A stretch of DNA of 64,000 nt from Salinimonas iocasae (GTDB taxonomy: Bacteria > Pseudomonadota > Gammaproteobacteria > Enterobacterales > Alteromonadaceae), in contig NZ_CP039852.1 in the NCBI RefSeq assembly GCF_006228385.1, positions 1,628,001 to 1,692,000 of the forward strand. Direction: 5' to 3'. The position numbers and the translations under genes are program-made. Below, piece by piece: positions 8,551 through 18,900 of the stretch. The first letter of the stretch is position 1. Each line of letters begins with the position of its first letter. A model generated the notes under the pieces. The model was not told where the DNA came from and ran no database searches. It worked only from the letters and a program-made list of their open reading frames with translations.

Positions 8551-10212
8551 ATGGATAAATTTCCCCCACCGGTTGATAACGCCGATCTTCGGGTGTTAAT
8601 TATTGACAATCAAAGTTTAGTACACGACCAGATTATTCACGCCCTCAGGGAAGTGGGGATCACCAAAGTCAGTTGTGCGTTAAATGCTTATCATGCTCTT
8701 AGAGAGTGCGACAATCAGCAGTTCGACTTTGTATTGATTGCCTTTAATATCAGCCACGATAAGGATGGGTTTCACTTATTCGAAGAGCTGAAACATCACC
8801 AACATATTACTGATAAAACCACGGTTATTTTTCTAAGTGCTGAAACCAGTCATGAACTGGTTAACTGTATTGTTGAACTGCAACCTGACGATTTCTGGGT
8901 CAAGCCGCTTGACCGAAAACGTATTGAAAGCCGCCTGCATTATTTGATCTCCATTCGCCGCAAGTTACACAAGTTGCTTCATTGTCTGCATCAGCGAGAT
9001 TATGCGGCAGCAATTTATTATGCAGAGCGACACCTGAACGATCTGCAGATGCAGGAATTCCACCCGCGGCTTAAAAGAACTATTGGCGAATGCCTGATGG
9101 CATTGCGTGAATTTGATCAGGCCGAGCAGCACTATCTTAATGTGTCAGAGCAATGTGATCATGCGTGGGTGCATGTTGGTCTGGCTAAGAGCCTGTTCAG
9201 GCAGAAAAAAGCAGAAGCGGGTGAAGCATTGGTTGAGGATTTACTGGAACGCGACGATACCCGCTTTCAGGTACTGGATTTAATGGCCCAGTTTTATCTG
9301 GAACAGGAAGCGTATGACAAGGCCTATGAAAAAATAAAACAGGCAAGCAGTCTGGCCCCCAGAAATATCGAACGCAATCGGCGTCTATGGGATTTAGCCC
9401 GGCTAAACAGAGATCGCCATGGACAGCTGAAAGCAGTGCAGAACATGGCGCGTTTTGCTAAAAACTCAATCCACGATTCGCCGGAACTAACTTTGAATGT
9501 TATTCGTTCAACGTTAGATTTGGCTACCAGTCTCAGTCAGGATGAAGCCGATCAGCTAATTAAGCGAGCTGACTATGATATGACTCAGCTTCGCAGTAAA
9601 AAAGGGGTAGGGCGGGAGCTTTCAGACCAGCTTGATGTAATCAGGGCGAGAATGTTGTGTATCAGTAATCAAAAGCGCGATGCAGAAGCGATTATGCAGG
9701 CCAAAAGGCCCGACCTGAACGGATTGTCGATGGAAGACAATCTGGACAAAATGAAAGCGTTTCATGAGCTCGGTATGAAAGAGCATTGCCTTTCGCTACT
9801 GGATAAAATTCGCCAGCAAATTGAGGGAGATACGTTTTCCTCACATGTGGTTGACGAATATCTCAAACAGGAAGAAATTGAGCGACGAGATATTAGCTTT
9901 ACTACCAAAGAGTTAAAGGAAATGGCGGCGGTGAATTACAAGGAAAACCGCATGATGCCAGCTTATAATAATCTGCGTCAGGCGTTGCAGTTATCACCCG
10001 ACAACCGACAGATTGCGTTAAGTCTGCTTAAAGTGCTTACTCAGCTAAATAAAAAAGACCTGTTAAATGAAGAACAGGTCGAAACCATGTACCGCGCCGC
10101 GCGTGCGTTAAGTGGCGACACGCTGCCCGCCAGTCAGGTGCAAAAGCGAGACCAGTACTTTACCGTGCTCAACATTGATCAGGAGAGCCTCAGGGTGCCA
10201 GCGGACATGTGA
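8551..10212 (+). CDS. TPR protein with degenerate receiver domain
   Basis: 553 residues. Residues 13-130 align with a CheY-like receiver: Asp19-Asn20 at the end of strand 1, Ser96 (IFLSAE) and Lys118 (FWVKPL). The phospho-acceptor position is Ala64 (VLIAFNIS), where related gammaproteobacterial TPR-regulators have Asp (typically CDYNLG). So the receiver cannot be phosphorylated normally. Residues about 145-540 are helical TPR-type repeats, expected to bind a partner protein. No DNA-binding or enzymatic output domain is visible. It follows the diguanylate cyclase by 168 bp and may be a protein-interaction module of the same signalling set. Confidence 0.85.
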   Translation: MDKFPPPVDNADLRVLIIDNQSLVHDQIIHALREVGITKVSCALNAYHALRECDNQQFDFVLIAFNISHDKDGFHLFEELKHHQHITDKTTVIFLSAETSHELVNCIVELQPDDFWVKPLDRKRIESRLHYLISIRRKLHKLLHCLHQRDYAAAIYYAERHLNDLQMQEFHPRLKRTIGECLMALREFDQAEQHYLNVSEQCDHAWVHVGLAKSLFRQKKAEAGEALVEDLLERDDTRFQVLDLMAQFYLEQEAYDKAYEKIKQASSLAPRNIERNRRLWDLARLNRDRHGQLKAVQNMARFAKNSIHDSPELTLNVIRSTLDLATSLSQDEADQLIKRADYDMTQLRSKKGVGRELSDQLDVIRARMLCISNQKRDAEAIMQAKRPDLNGLSMEDNLDKMKAFHELGMKEHCLSLLDKIRQQIEGDTFSSHVVDEYLKQEEIERRDISFTTKELKEMAAVNYKENRMMPAYNNLRQALQLSPDNRQIALSLLKVLTQLNKKDLLNEEQVETMYRAARALSGDTLPASQVQKRDQYFTVLNIDQESLRVPADM

Positions 10213-10250
10213 TGGCTGAAACCCTTGCATATTGTCAGACAAATACGGCG

Positions 10251-11591
10251 TTAATTTTCTGAAAGAGCGCCAACAAACCACGCGTAGTCTGACATTACCT
10301 GATTAGCGTACAGGGAAGCACTGTCAACAAGTGCATGACTATTTGCAGCTATCACCCGTGAAGCCTGCTCTTCATATCGTGTGGAGCGGCGGTCGCTTCT
10401 GGCATGAGCCAGTGCCAGCGTTTTGCCGCACAATGCAGCAAAATCATCAAATCCACCTGCAATATTCTTTTTTCCCAGTCCAATATCTTCCGGCTTTATA
10501 CTTACCCTGGCATGATGGCGGGAACGTACTAAGTAATGCTTGTTCTGCCAGATTGCTTCATCCAGTAATAAGTCAGGCCTGCGCTGCATCCGGCGCTGGC
10601 AGCGGGCAGTAAGATGTGCCGGGTTGAGGCGGTTAATTGGTGAAAGGTTTCTGAAGTAATAAAGTGGTGCTGCTTCACGCTGCTGTTTGACTTCAACGAT
10701 GTGACAGCGGGCAAAGCTTTGTTCGTCATGTGGCCTTGCCGGGCCGATCAAAAAGTAAAACCGCTCAAGATTGACCGAACCGGTACCTGCATTGTTACGC
10801 ACGACGATATCGATAATTTCATCATCCATGTACGGTGCGAATGCCGCGGCAATCTCGTTATAGTGATGAGATGCCAGTGGCGAAAATTTGTCAGTGTTTT
10901 GAATAAACTGAAGCCCGTCATCAGCCATGTATATAGCTTTAGCCAATGCGCTTTTAGTGACAAATTCTTCGCCCAGTGCGCTGCGGCGCTGAGCTTTACA
11001 GAATGCCTTGTGCAGTTTCGCGCCTTCCGGGACCGACTCTACCGCCGCGTCGCGAGGCAACAATCCAGTATGTAGTGCCTGACAGGTAGCAATATACTGC
11101 TCTAAAAATAAAGACATCGCTTTAGTCACATCAGTTTGTGAAACGGCGGGTTTGTCTGCCTTATTTTTTGGGTGCAGATATTGACCGGATTCAATACCCT
11201 GACAGTAATCTGCCGCCAGTATTAGTGAGCACAGGTATCGGATTATATCCCAGTGGGCATGGCCAACACATGCATCATCAAAGTCATTGGGAGCAAAAAT
11301 TACGTTATCGCCGTGTGAACCTTCCTCCGTAATAAAGCCGAAGTTTGAAAGATGGCAGTCGCCGGTGACGCAGGTCAGCGGTAATCTGTGTAGCGGCGTC
11401 GGCACCTTAATATTGCCGGCATGCAAATCCGCGTAGAAAAGCTGTGCACTTCCCCGGTAAAACGAAAATGGATTATCTGCCATCTTATTGTGTTTATTAA
11501 TCATCGCATCAGGCGTACTAGCGTCTGTGCGCACTATCTGCTCAGTAATAAATGCTGCTCGTTCTGGACTACAGGATTCAGGTGTTGTCAT
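10251..11591 (-). CDS. DUF2252 family protein
   Basis: 446 residues from the ATG at 11591, with GAGAG 5 nt upstream; a TTG six codons earlier is less likely. Family hallmarks: FYRGSAQLFYADL near the N-terminus, TGDCHLSNFG, and APNDFDDACVGHAHWDIIRYL. DUF2252 proteins resemble aminoglycoside-phosphotransferase/kinase-like folds (HxxN and NDFD motifs), but no activity is established. Cytoplasmic, no signal peptide. It is monocistronic and divergent from ahpC. Confidence 0.85.
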   Translation of the reverse strand: MTTPESCSPERAAFITEQIVRTDASTPDAMINKHNKMADNPFSFYRGSAQLFYADLHAGNIKVPTPLHRLPLTCVTGDCHLSNFGFITEEGSHGDNVIFAPNDFDDACVGHAHWDIIRYLCSLILAADYCQGIESGQYLHPKNKADKPAVSQTDVTKAMSLFLEQYIATCQALHTGLLPRDAAVESVPEGAKLHKAFCKAQRRSALGEEFVTKSALAKAIYMADDGLQFIQNTDKFSPLASHHYNEIAAAFAPYMDDEIIDIVVRNNAGTGSVNLERFYFLIGPARPHDEQSFARCHIVEVKQQREAAPLYYFRNLSPINRLNPAHLTARCQRRMQRRPDLLLDEAIWQNKHYLVRSRHHARVSIKPEDIGLGKKNIAGGFDDFAALCGKTLALAHARSDRRSTRYEEQASRVIAANSHALVDSASLYANQVMSDYAWFVGALSEN

Positions 11592-11858
11592 GGGCTCTCT
11601 CACTTGCAACCGGCAAATTCTCTGTTATTATTCGTTGTTCAATAAATCCGCACAAAATATTTGGTATCAATCGTAAAACCTAATTAGGGTGTTCAAAATT
11701 ACCAATTATCATTCTTAAAGCAGCTTCGCTATTCTAACAATCAGTTGACGGGGCGCGGTTCCAATCAAACGAAACCGACCCCACAAATAATTCGTACTCA
11801 CTGTGATTTTTGCCTTGGGCAAAAGCACATAATTATTTTAACCAGATGGAGATTAACA

Positions 11859-12422
11859 ATGGCATTGATTAACACTGCTATCAAACCTTTCAAAGCAAAT
11901 GCATTTAAAAAAGGCGAGTTTGTAGAAGTAAGCAGCGAAGATATTAAAGGCAAGTGGGCTGTATTTGTTTTCTATCCAGCTGACTTTACTTTCGTATGTC
12001 CTACTGAGCTTGGCGACATTGCAGACAAATATGAAGAGCTGCAGTCTCGTGGCGTAGAAGTTTTCTCAGTATCAACTGATACACACTTCACACACGCAGC
12101 ATGGCATCAGTCGTCAGAAACCATCGGTAAAATTGATTTTGCGATGATTGGTGACCCAACGGGTGAAATTACACGCAACTTCGATTGTATGCGTGAAAAC
12201 ATGGGTCTTGCTGACCGTGCAACATTCGTTGTAGACCCTGATGGTATCGTTCAGGCGATGGAAATTACAGCTGAAGGCATTGGTCGTGACGCTGATGACC
12301 TGGTACGCAAAGTTAAAGCAGCGCAATATGTTGCAGAACATCCAGGTGAAGTATGTCCCGCAAAATGGAAAGAAGGTGAAGAAACACTGGCACCTTCACT
12401 GGACCTTGTAGGAAAAATCTAA
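11859..12422 (+). CDS. ahpC: Alkyl hydroperoxide reductase peroxidase subunit
   Basis: 187 residues, the normal AhpC length. Start at 11859 is set by GGAG 7 nt upstream and by the conserved [12 protein letters not shown]-terminus. Peroxidatic Cys47 lies in [16 protein letters not shown] and resolving Cys166 in [10 protein letters not shown], the same positions as in the E. coli enzyme. It reduces H2O2 and organic hydroperoxides and is recycled by AhpF, encoded 74 bp downstream. A hairpin between the two genes probably sets a higher AhpC than AhpF level. The 250-bp upstream region should carry peroxide control, but no confident OxyR box was found. Confidence 0.97.
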   Translation: MALINTAIKPFKANAFKKGEFVEVSSEDIKGKWAVFVFYPADFTFVCPTELGDIADKYEELQSRGVEVFSVSTDTHFTHAAWHQSSETIGKIDFAMIGDPTGEITRNFDCMRENMGLADRATFVVDPDGIVQAMEITAEGIGRDADDLVRKVKAAQYVAEHPGEVCPAKWKEGEETLAPSLDLVGKI

Positions 12423-12439
12423 GTCTATAACTGGTCGCT

Positions 12440-12470
12440 GATACGGGCCCGCTGGCCCGTATCATTTATC
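12440..12470 (+). terminator. Attenuating hairpin between ahpC and ahpF
   Basis: Perfect 9-bp stem GATACGGGC / GCCCGTATC with loop CCGCTG, followed by ATTTATC, a weak T tract. It probably gives partial termination, leaving ahpF less expressed than ahpC. Confidence 0.65.
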
Positions 12471-12496
12471 ACTCATCAATAAGAGGCAGATTCGAC

Positions 12497-14083
12497 GTGT
12501 TAACTAAAGAAATTTTACAAGCGCTGAAAGGCTATGCTGAGTCTATGAAGAAAGAGGTAACGTTCGTTCTGCAGACTGGCGAACACAGCAAGCGTGACGA
12601 ACTCGTGACGTTTCTGTCAGATATTGCCGGCGTAAGCGATAATATCAAGTTTGAAGAGCGAGATACCGATGGCGTTTTGCGTAGCTCGCTAAGCTTTCTT
12701 TTAGAAGCAGACGGTAACGATACCGGTATTCGTTTTTCGGGTATTCCGGCAGGACATGAGTTCAATTCACTGGTATTGGCAATGTTGCATGCTTCTGGTG
12801 GCTCAGAGCTTAAAATTGACGACAGCCTGAAAAGCATCGTTAAGGGCGTATCTGATGATCTCCACTTTGAAGTATTCATTAGCCTTAGCTGCCATAACTG
12901 TCCGGAAGTGGTTCAGGCATTGAACCAATTTGCGCTGCTAAATCCAAATATAACCACTGAAATGATCGACGGCGGACTGTACCAGAATGTTGTTGAAGAG
13001 CGTGACATTCAGGGGGTACCTTCTGTGTACCTCAACGGTGAATTATTCGCCAATGGTAAGGTTGATGCCGCGGTATTGATAGATAAGTTGCTTGAACGGG
13101 ATCCTTCGCTTAAAGATGCAAACAAAGGTGAGAGTTTGCCGCTTCAGGATGTCACTGTCATCGGCGGCGGTCCGGCTGGTGTGAGTTCAGCAATTTACAG
13201 TGCTCGTAAAGGCCTGAAAGTTGCGATGGTTGCAGACCGTTTTGGCGGGCAGGTGAAAGACACCATGGGCATCGAAAACCTGATTTCTGTACCTAAGACT
13301 ACCGGCCCGGAGCTTGTTGGTAATCTGGCTGAGCACATGAAGGACTATGACATCACGTTTAAAGAGCATGTGCGGGTTGAAAAGATTGAAAAAGGTAATG
13401 TAAAGACTATTACGTTGTCTTCAGGCGAAACAATTAAAACGCGCTCAATCATAATTGCAACCGGTGCGCGCTGGAAGCAATTGGGCATACCCGGTGAGCA
13501 GGAAAACGTAGGTAATGGCGTTGCATACTGTCCTCACTGCGATGGTCCGTTCTTTAAAGGCAAAGATGTCGCTGTAATCGGTGGTGGTAACTCAGGCATC
13601 GAGGCTGCACTTGATTTGGCCGGAATCGTAAAATCAGTGACAGTATTTGAGTTTATGCCTGAGCTGAAAGCTGACAAAGTACTGATAGATCAGGCAGAAA
13701 AGCGTGACAACGTAACTATTATACGTAACGCTGCAACCAAAGAAATCATCGCTGACAATGGCAAAGTTGCGGCGATTGACTATCAGGACAGGGAGACAGA
13801 AGAGACGCATCGTAAGCACCTGTCTGGCGTATTCGTTCAGATTGGTCTGGTGCCAAACAGTCAGTTTTTGACTGAAACGCTTGATTTGACCCAGTATGGC
13901 GAAATCATTGTCGATGAAAAATGCAATACATCTGAGCCTGGTATCTTTGCCGCCGGTGATGTTACAACAGTGCCGTACAAGCAAATTGTTGTGTCATTGG
14001 GTGAGGGTGCAAAAGCGTCACTGGCAGCATTTGAATATCTGCTGACTCATCAGACAGAAGAAGAGATCTCTGAAGTAGCCTGA
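12497..14083 (+). CDS. ahpF: Alkyl hydroperoxide reductase flavoprotein subunit
   Basis: 528 residues, GTG start with AAGAGG upstream. The N-terminal double thioredoxin-fold domain has Cys132-x-x-Cys135 (SCHNCPEVV). The thioredoxin-reductase-like part has an FAD GxGxxG-type motif ([12 protein letters not shown]), the active disulfide Cys345-Cys348 (YCPHCDG), an NAD(P)H-binding motif ([12 protein letters not shown]) and a C-terminal FAD motif (GIFAAGDVT). It passes electrons from NADH through the two CxxC centres to AhpC. A strong terminator follows. Confidence 0.97.
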   Translation: MLTKEILQALKGYAESMKKEVTFVLQTGEHSKRDELVTFLSDIAGVSDNIKFEERDTDGVLRSSLSFLLEADGNDTGIRFSGIPAGHEFNSLVLAMLHASGGSELKIDDSLKSIVKGVSDDLHFEVFISLSCHNCPEVVQALNQFALLNPNITTEMIDGGLYQNVVEERDIQGVPSVYLNGELFANGKVDAAVLIDKLLERDPSLKDANKGESLPLQDVTVIGGGPAGVSSAIYSARKGLKVAMVADRFGGQVKDTMGIENLISVPKTTGPELVGNLAEHMKDYDITFKEHVRVEKIEKGNVKTITLSSGETIKTRSIIIATGARWKQLGIPGEQENVGNGVAYCPHCDGPFFKGKDVAVIGGGNSGIEAALDLAGIVKSVTVFEFMPELKADKVLIDQAEKRDNVTIIRNAATKEIIADNGKVAAIDYQDRETEETHRKHLSGVFVQIGLVPNSQFLTETLDLTQYGEIIVDEKCNTSEPGIFAAGDVTTVPYKQIVVSLGEGAKASLAAFEYLLTHQTEEEISEVA

Positions 14084-14100
14084 TAAATAGTATCAGCGTA

Positions 14101-14129
14101 AAAAGCCGGCCCACGAGGCCGGTTTTTTT
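14101..14129 (+). terminator. Rho-independent terminator of ahpCF
   Basis: AAAAGCCGGCC-CACGA-GGCCGG followed by seven T. It ends the ahpCF unit ahead of the tetR operator. Confidence 0.9.
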
Positions 14130-14220
14130 GTGCCTGGAAAAAAGAAACCGTGATTGACTCAGCGCGGAAATAGAGCGCCTGGCGCGCATAATCATTGACA
14201 TCATCCATTAAATGATTTAA

Positions 14221-14238
14221 AAACCGACCGGTTGGTTT
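14221..14238. promoter_or_regulatory. TetR-type operator
   Basis: AAACCGACCGGTTGGTTT is an 18-bp near-perfect palindrome (core ACCGGT, outer AAACC/GGTTT, one mismatched pair) located 19 bp before the tetR ATG. Position and symmetry fit autorepression of the tetR-RND operon by its own regulator. Confidence 0.75.
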
Positions 14239-14257
14239 GTTTTTTTGTGGAGCGCAC

Positions 14258-14866
14258 ATGAGTGCTGATAAAGTGTCCGGTGATACAGCTGCCGGAGAAA
14301 AAATGCCCAGAGATAAAAAGCCGTCCAGGCAGCGCATTGTGGATGCTGCTATCGATATCGCAATAAACCAGGGGCCGAAAGTGCTCACACTGGATAAAGT
14401 GGCAGATAAGTGCGGTATGAGTAAGGGCGGTATCATGCACCACTTCAAGAACAAAGAAGCATTACTTGAAGCATTACTTGCCAACATGATGAATACATTT
14501 CGCTGTTATGAAGACGATATTGTCAGCGAGCAGGATGCGCTGTTGCCTATTACCCGGGTGTTAAAGAGTCGGGAACAAATTCATGATCATGTCAACCTGG
14601 ACTACGCCCGCATATTACTGGTGGCCGCTACCGAAGGTGAATCTTTAATGGCCCCCATCCAGTCACGCTTCGAAGAATTTGTTGAAGAACTTAAAGCCGA
14701 TGAATCCCGCTATTTCGACAGCCTGTTACTTTGGTTAGCTGCCGATGGACTAAGCTTTCAGGAGCTTATTTCAGTCAGTCCTTTCAGTGAGGACGAGCGT
14801 AAGTCAATCCGCCATAAACTGATTAAAATGGCTGAATCGTTAGGAGAAAATACCCGTGAGAAATAA
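14258..14866 (+). CDS. TetR family transcriptional repressor
   Basis: 202 residues from the ATG at 14258, which has GTGGAG 6 nt upstream; an in-frame TTG at 14237 lies in the operator and is rejected. Helix-turn-helix at about 25-70: RQRIVDAAIDIA...LTLDKVADKCGMSKGGIMHHFKNKEALL, typical of TetR. The C-terminal part matches the usual ligand-binding/dimerisation region. The gene overlaps the next one by 11 bp, so it is the first gene of the efflux operon and probably represses it through the palindrome at 14221. The inducer is unknown. Confidence 0.92.
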   Translation: MSADKVSGDTAAGEKMPRDKKPSRQRIVDAAIDIAINQGPKVLTLDKVADKCGMSKGGIMHHFKNKEALLEALLANMMNTFRCYEDDIVSEQDALLPITRVLKSREQIHDHVNLDYARILLVAATEGESLMAPIQSRFEEFVEELKADESRYFDSLLLWLAADGLSFQELISVSPFSEDERKSIRHKLIKMAESLGENTREK

Positions 14867-15950
14867 TTGTCTACGACTGACCATGTGGCTAATCGCCTCG
14901 GTAATGGTTATCTCGGGCTGTTCCAAAGACGAGCCAAAACAAACAAAGCAGCCCGCGCCATTGGTGCAGCTCTATGAGGTCGGCGCCGATACACAAACCA
15001 CCGCCCGCCGCTTCGTTGCCAGGGTGGATGCGCTAAGCACCGTCGATCTGTCATTTCAGGTATCCGGTCGCATTAATCAGTTGGTTGAAAAGCAGGGAAT
15101 TGTTGTACCTGAAGGCGAATTACTGGCAGCGCTTGAGCCACAGGATTACGAACTGGCGTTACGCCAGGCTAAATCGTCTTTACGAAAAGCGGAATCTGAC
15201 TTTCAGCGCGGTGAAGAACTGAAGAAAGAGTCGTATATCAGTGATTCAGACTATGACGGGCTTAAAACTAATTACGAAAATGCGCAAATTGCGGTTGAAA
15301 ATGCGCAGCTTAATATCGAGTACGCAGAGCTACATGCCCCGTTCAATGCGCTGATCACCAATCGTCTGGTAGAAAAGCATTCTTTTGTACAGCCTAATCA
15401 GCCAGTACTGCGGGTACAGAACATCAATTACCTGAGGGTACATGTGAATGTGCCAGAGAGAATGATGCGTATGGCCGTTGAAGAAGGGCCACACTATCAG
15501 GTTTATCTCGAAAACAAAGCGGGCGAGAAGGTGACCGGGAATGATGGTCAGCCGGTCACCCTGAGCTATCTTGAGCACCGCACCGAAGTAAATGAAGCCA
15601 CACAGACGTACCGCGTTACGTTTAAGCTGCCCAGAATTAAAGGGGTAGAGCTTTTACCGGGAATGGTATTGACCGCCCGTATTGAGATAGAGCGTCCTGA
15701 CGCGCAAAGCTGGTGGGTGCCATTAAAAGCGGTTGATACCTCCGGGCAGGAGGAGTTTGCCGTATGGTTGTATGACGAGAAGACAAAAACAGTGAGCTAT
15801 CATCCTGTAGAAGTCGGTGTTATTCGCGACAATCAGGCTCAGGTGAAAGGCGGTATTAGCGCAGGCCAAAAAATTGTATCGGCCGGTATCCGGCAGCTTC
15901 AGGAAAATATGACTGTTCGCCCGTTTGACAGTGCGAAGCCGGTGCTATGA
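14856..15950 (+). CDS. RND efflux periplasmic adaptor, lipoprotein
   Basis: 364 residues, GTG start with TAGGAG 10 nt upstream, overlapping tetR. Lipoprotein signal with lipobox VISG-C at about residue 22. Then a barrel/lipoyl half-motif (VDLSFQVSGRINQLVEKQGIVVPEGELLAALEPQDYELAL), a short coiled-coil hairpin (about 95-155), the second lipoyl half (LHAPFNALITNRLVEKHSFV) and a beta-barrel plus membrane-proximal domain. This is the membrane-fusion partner of the pump encoded next; stop and start overlap in ATGA. Confidence 0.93.
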   Translation: MRNNCLRLTMWLIASVMVISGCSKDEPKQTKQPAPLVQLYEVGADTQTTARRFVARVDALSTVDLSFQVSGRINQLVEKQGIVVPEGELLAALEPQDYELALRQAKSSLRKAESDFQRGEELKKESYISDSDYDGLKTNYENAQIAVENAQLNIEYAELHAPFNALITNRLVEKHSFVQPNQPVLRVQNINYLRVHVNVPERMMRMAVEEGPHYQVYLENKAGEKVTGNDGQPVTLSYLEHRTEVNEATQTYRVTFKLPRIKGVELLPGMVLTARIEIERPDAQSWWVPLKAVDTSGQEEFAVWLYDEKTKTVSYHPVEVGVIRDNQAQVKGGISAGQKIVSAGIRQLQENMTVRPFDSAKPVL

Positions 15951-18900
15951 AGATCGCTACCTATTCTATTAAAAACCCACTGACAATCTGGTTGTTAATG
16001 GTCACATTTCTTATCGGCGGTATATTCGCTGTGATAGAAATTGGCAAGCTGGAGGATCCGGCTTTTGCCATAAAGCAGGCCATCATTACCACAAATTATC
16101 CAGGGGCTACGGCTGAAGAGGTAGAAGAAGAAGTTACCGAGCAGCTGGAATCAAGAATACAGCAGCTAAGTCAGTTGGGTGATATCACTTCGCGGTCTCT
16201 GCCAGGCCAGTCCCAGATTACCATAGAATTACGTGACGATTTCAGCGGTGAGCAACTGCCCCAGGCATGGGATGAACTGCGACGTAAAGTAGAGGCCGCC
16301 ACAATGACGCTGCCACAGGGTGCCGCTAAGCCTGTGGTAAACGACGACTTTGGGGATGTTTACGGTATGTTCTATGCCGTAACGGCAGAGGGCTTTTCCA
16401 ACCGTCAGAAGCGTGAGCTGTCATCAAAGCTGCGCCGAGAGGTACTTACCGTACCGGGTGTGACCCGTGCACAATTAGCCGGGGTGCCCGAGGAAACTAT
16501 TTACGTTGAGGTCACGCAGGAAAAACTGGCCAGTCTGGGGATTTCTCTAAACCAAATTGCCGGGGTATTCCAGACAGAAAGTGCGATTGCCGATTCAGGC
16601 AGTGTGCGCGTTGAAGATCGCCGTATTCGCCTGGTGATTCCGCCCAGTGATGACTCAGCACAGACAATCCGAAACCTTAAGTTCGGTATTCCCGGCACGA
16701 CCGAGCAATTACACATTGGCGATATCGCCAACGTGTATCGCGATGAGACCGAACAGCCACGCCAGTTGGTCAGACACAATGGCGAAACCGCGTTCACGCT
16801 GGCAATCGCGGGTCGCAGTGACAAAAATATCGTTGATATCGGTCAGCGCGTTGACGCCCACCTGGACACCCTGCGTGAAAAGCTGCCACTGGGTGTAGAG
16901 ATTTTGCCCATCTATGAGCAACATATTGTTGTGGATGAGGCGATAAACGACTTTCTAATCAACCTTGCGGCATCCGTCAGTATAGTCGTCGCAGTACTGT
17001 TGTTAGTCATGGGATGGCGTGTCGGTGTGGTGGTCGGCGGTACTCTGCTGCTTACCGTGCTGGGTACTGTGCTTTTCATGTGGGTGTTTTCCATTCAGAT
17101 GGAAAGGATTTCTCTTGGTGCTTTGATTATCGCAATGGGGATGCTGGTGGATAACGCCATCGTTATCGGCGAGTCCATGTTGCTTAACCGGCAGCAGGGT
17201 AAAAGCTCAATCGAGGCTGCTGAAGAAGCCGCTCAACAAACGCAGTTCCCGTTGCTTGCCGCTACTGTTATCGGGATTCTGGCATTTGCAGGTATCGGGT
17301 TGTCACAGGATACCACCGGGGACTTTATGTTCTCGCTGTTCGCGGTGATTCTTATTTCTTTATTACTTAGCTGGATACTGGCTGTTACAGTCACACCACT
17401 GCTTGGTCATTATCTGTTTAAACAGGAAAGTGGTAACAGCGATGAAGATATTTATAACAGTCGTGGATTTAACGCTTATAAGAAGCTGTTACATACCGCG
17501 CTGCACCATCGCCGCCTCACGTTATTACTGCTGTTTATTACTACCAGCGCTGCAGTAGTGGGTTTTGGCTGGGTAAAACAGTCATTCTTTCCACCCTCTA
17601 ATACGCCGATTTTTTATGTTGACTATTATCTTCCGCAGGGCAGTGATATTCGGGCGACCGAAGAGGATATGACGGAAATTGAGGCTGTGATAATGGCGCA
17701 GGACGGGGTAGTGAACGTGACCAGCCTGATCGGAATGGGGGCCAGTCGCTTTATGCTGACGTATGCGCCTGAATTGCCCAATCCGGCATATGGGCAGTTT
17801 ATTATAAGGACACAGCAGCGAGAGCAGATCCCGTCAATTATGAAAACCTTGCGCGAAAAGGTAGGACGTTCGCATCCTCAGGCACAAGTGTATACGCGGC
17901 GTTTATTCTTCGGCCCGGCAACCGGCGCTAAAATTGAGGCACGCTTTATGGGAAGTGATCCTGAAGTGTTGCGGGCGTTAGGAGAAAAGGCGCAAAAAAT
18001 CATGTATGGATCAGACAGCCTGACTGATATTCGTCAAAACTGGCGTCAGCGTGAAGTGATTGTCAGACCGGTCATCGATGAGCAACAGGCCAGAATTGCA
18101 GGACTTTCACGCACCGATATCGCCGACTCTCTGGAGTTTGCCAGTGTTGGCAAACGGGTGGGGGTTTATCGAGAGGAAGATCGGCAGATCCCCGTGGTGA
18201 TTCGACCACCTGCTGAGGAAAGAAGAAGCATGTCGTGGCTTGAGGATCGACTTATCTACAGCGAAACAGAGCAAAACTTCATTCCGGTTACCCAGGTGGT
18301 GAAAGACTTTGAGGCGCACTCGGAAAACGGCATCATCCATCGCAGAAACAGGGTACGCACACTCACTGTACAGGCAGAGCCTGTAGGCAACCTCACAGCT
18401 GCTACCGCGCGGGCGACTGTCGTTGAAGAGATTGAGGCGATGAAGCTTCCGCCGGGTTATACCCTTGAGTGGGGAGGCGAATATGAGAGCTCCCGTGAAG
18501 CGCAAGCCGGGCTGGGCTCGAAACTACCATTGAGCTTCCTGGCAATGATCCTGATCACCATATTGTTGTTCAATGCACTGAGGCAGGCGGCGCTTATCTG
18601 GATAATTGTGCCTATGTCGATTTGCGGTGTTACAGCCGGACTGATTCTGACCGGCTTGCCATTTAGTTTTACTGCCTTGCTGGGCTTGTTAAGCCTGTCT
18701 GGGATGCTTATCAAAAATGCGATAGTACTGGTTGATGAGGCTGATATCAGACGAGGCACGGCAAGTAACCTGCAAGAAGCAATTACCGGTGCCAGCATCA
18801 GTCGTGTACGACCGGTTATGTTGGCTGTGCTTACCACCGTTCTCGGAATGTTACCGCTGCTATGGGATGCGTTTTTTGCCAGTATGGCTGTAACGATTAT

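Noticed and set aside
11700..11745. Possible OxyR box upstream of ahpC (CTAT and AT-rich tetramers at 7-bp spacing)
   Set aside because: Only one tetramer fits ATAG-N7-CTAT-N7-ATAG-N7-CTAT, and the others are in the wrong order.
16501..18837. Long antisense frames across the RND pump
   Set aside because: No start signals or family resemblance; caused by codon bias of the real gene.
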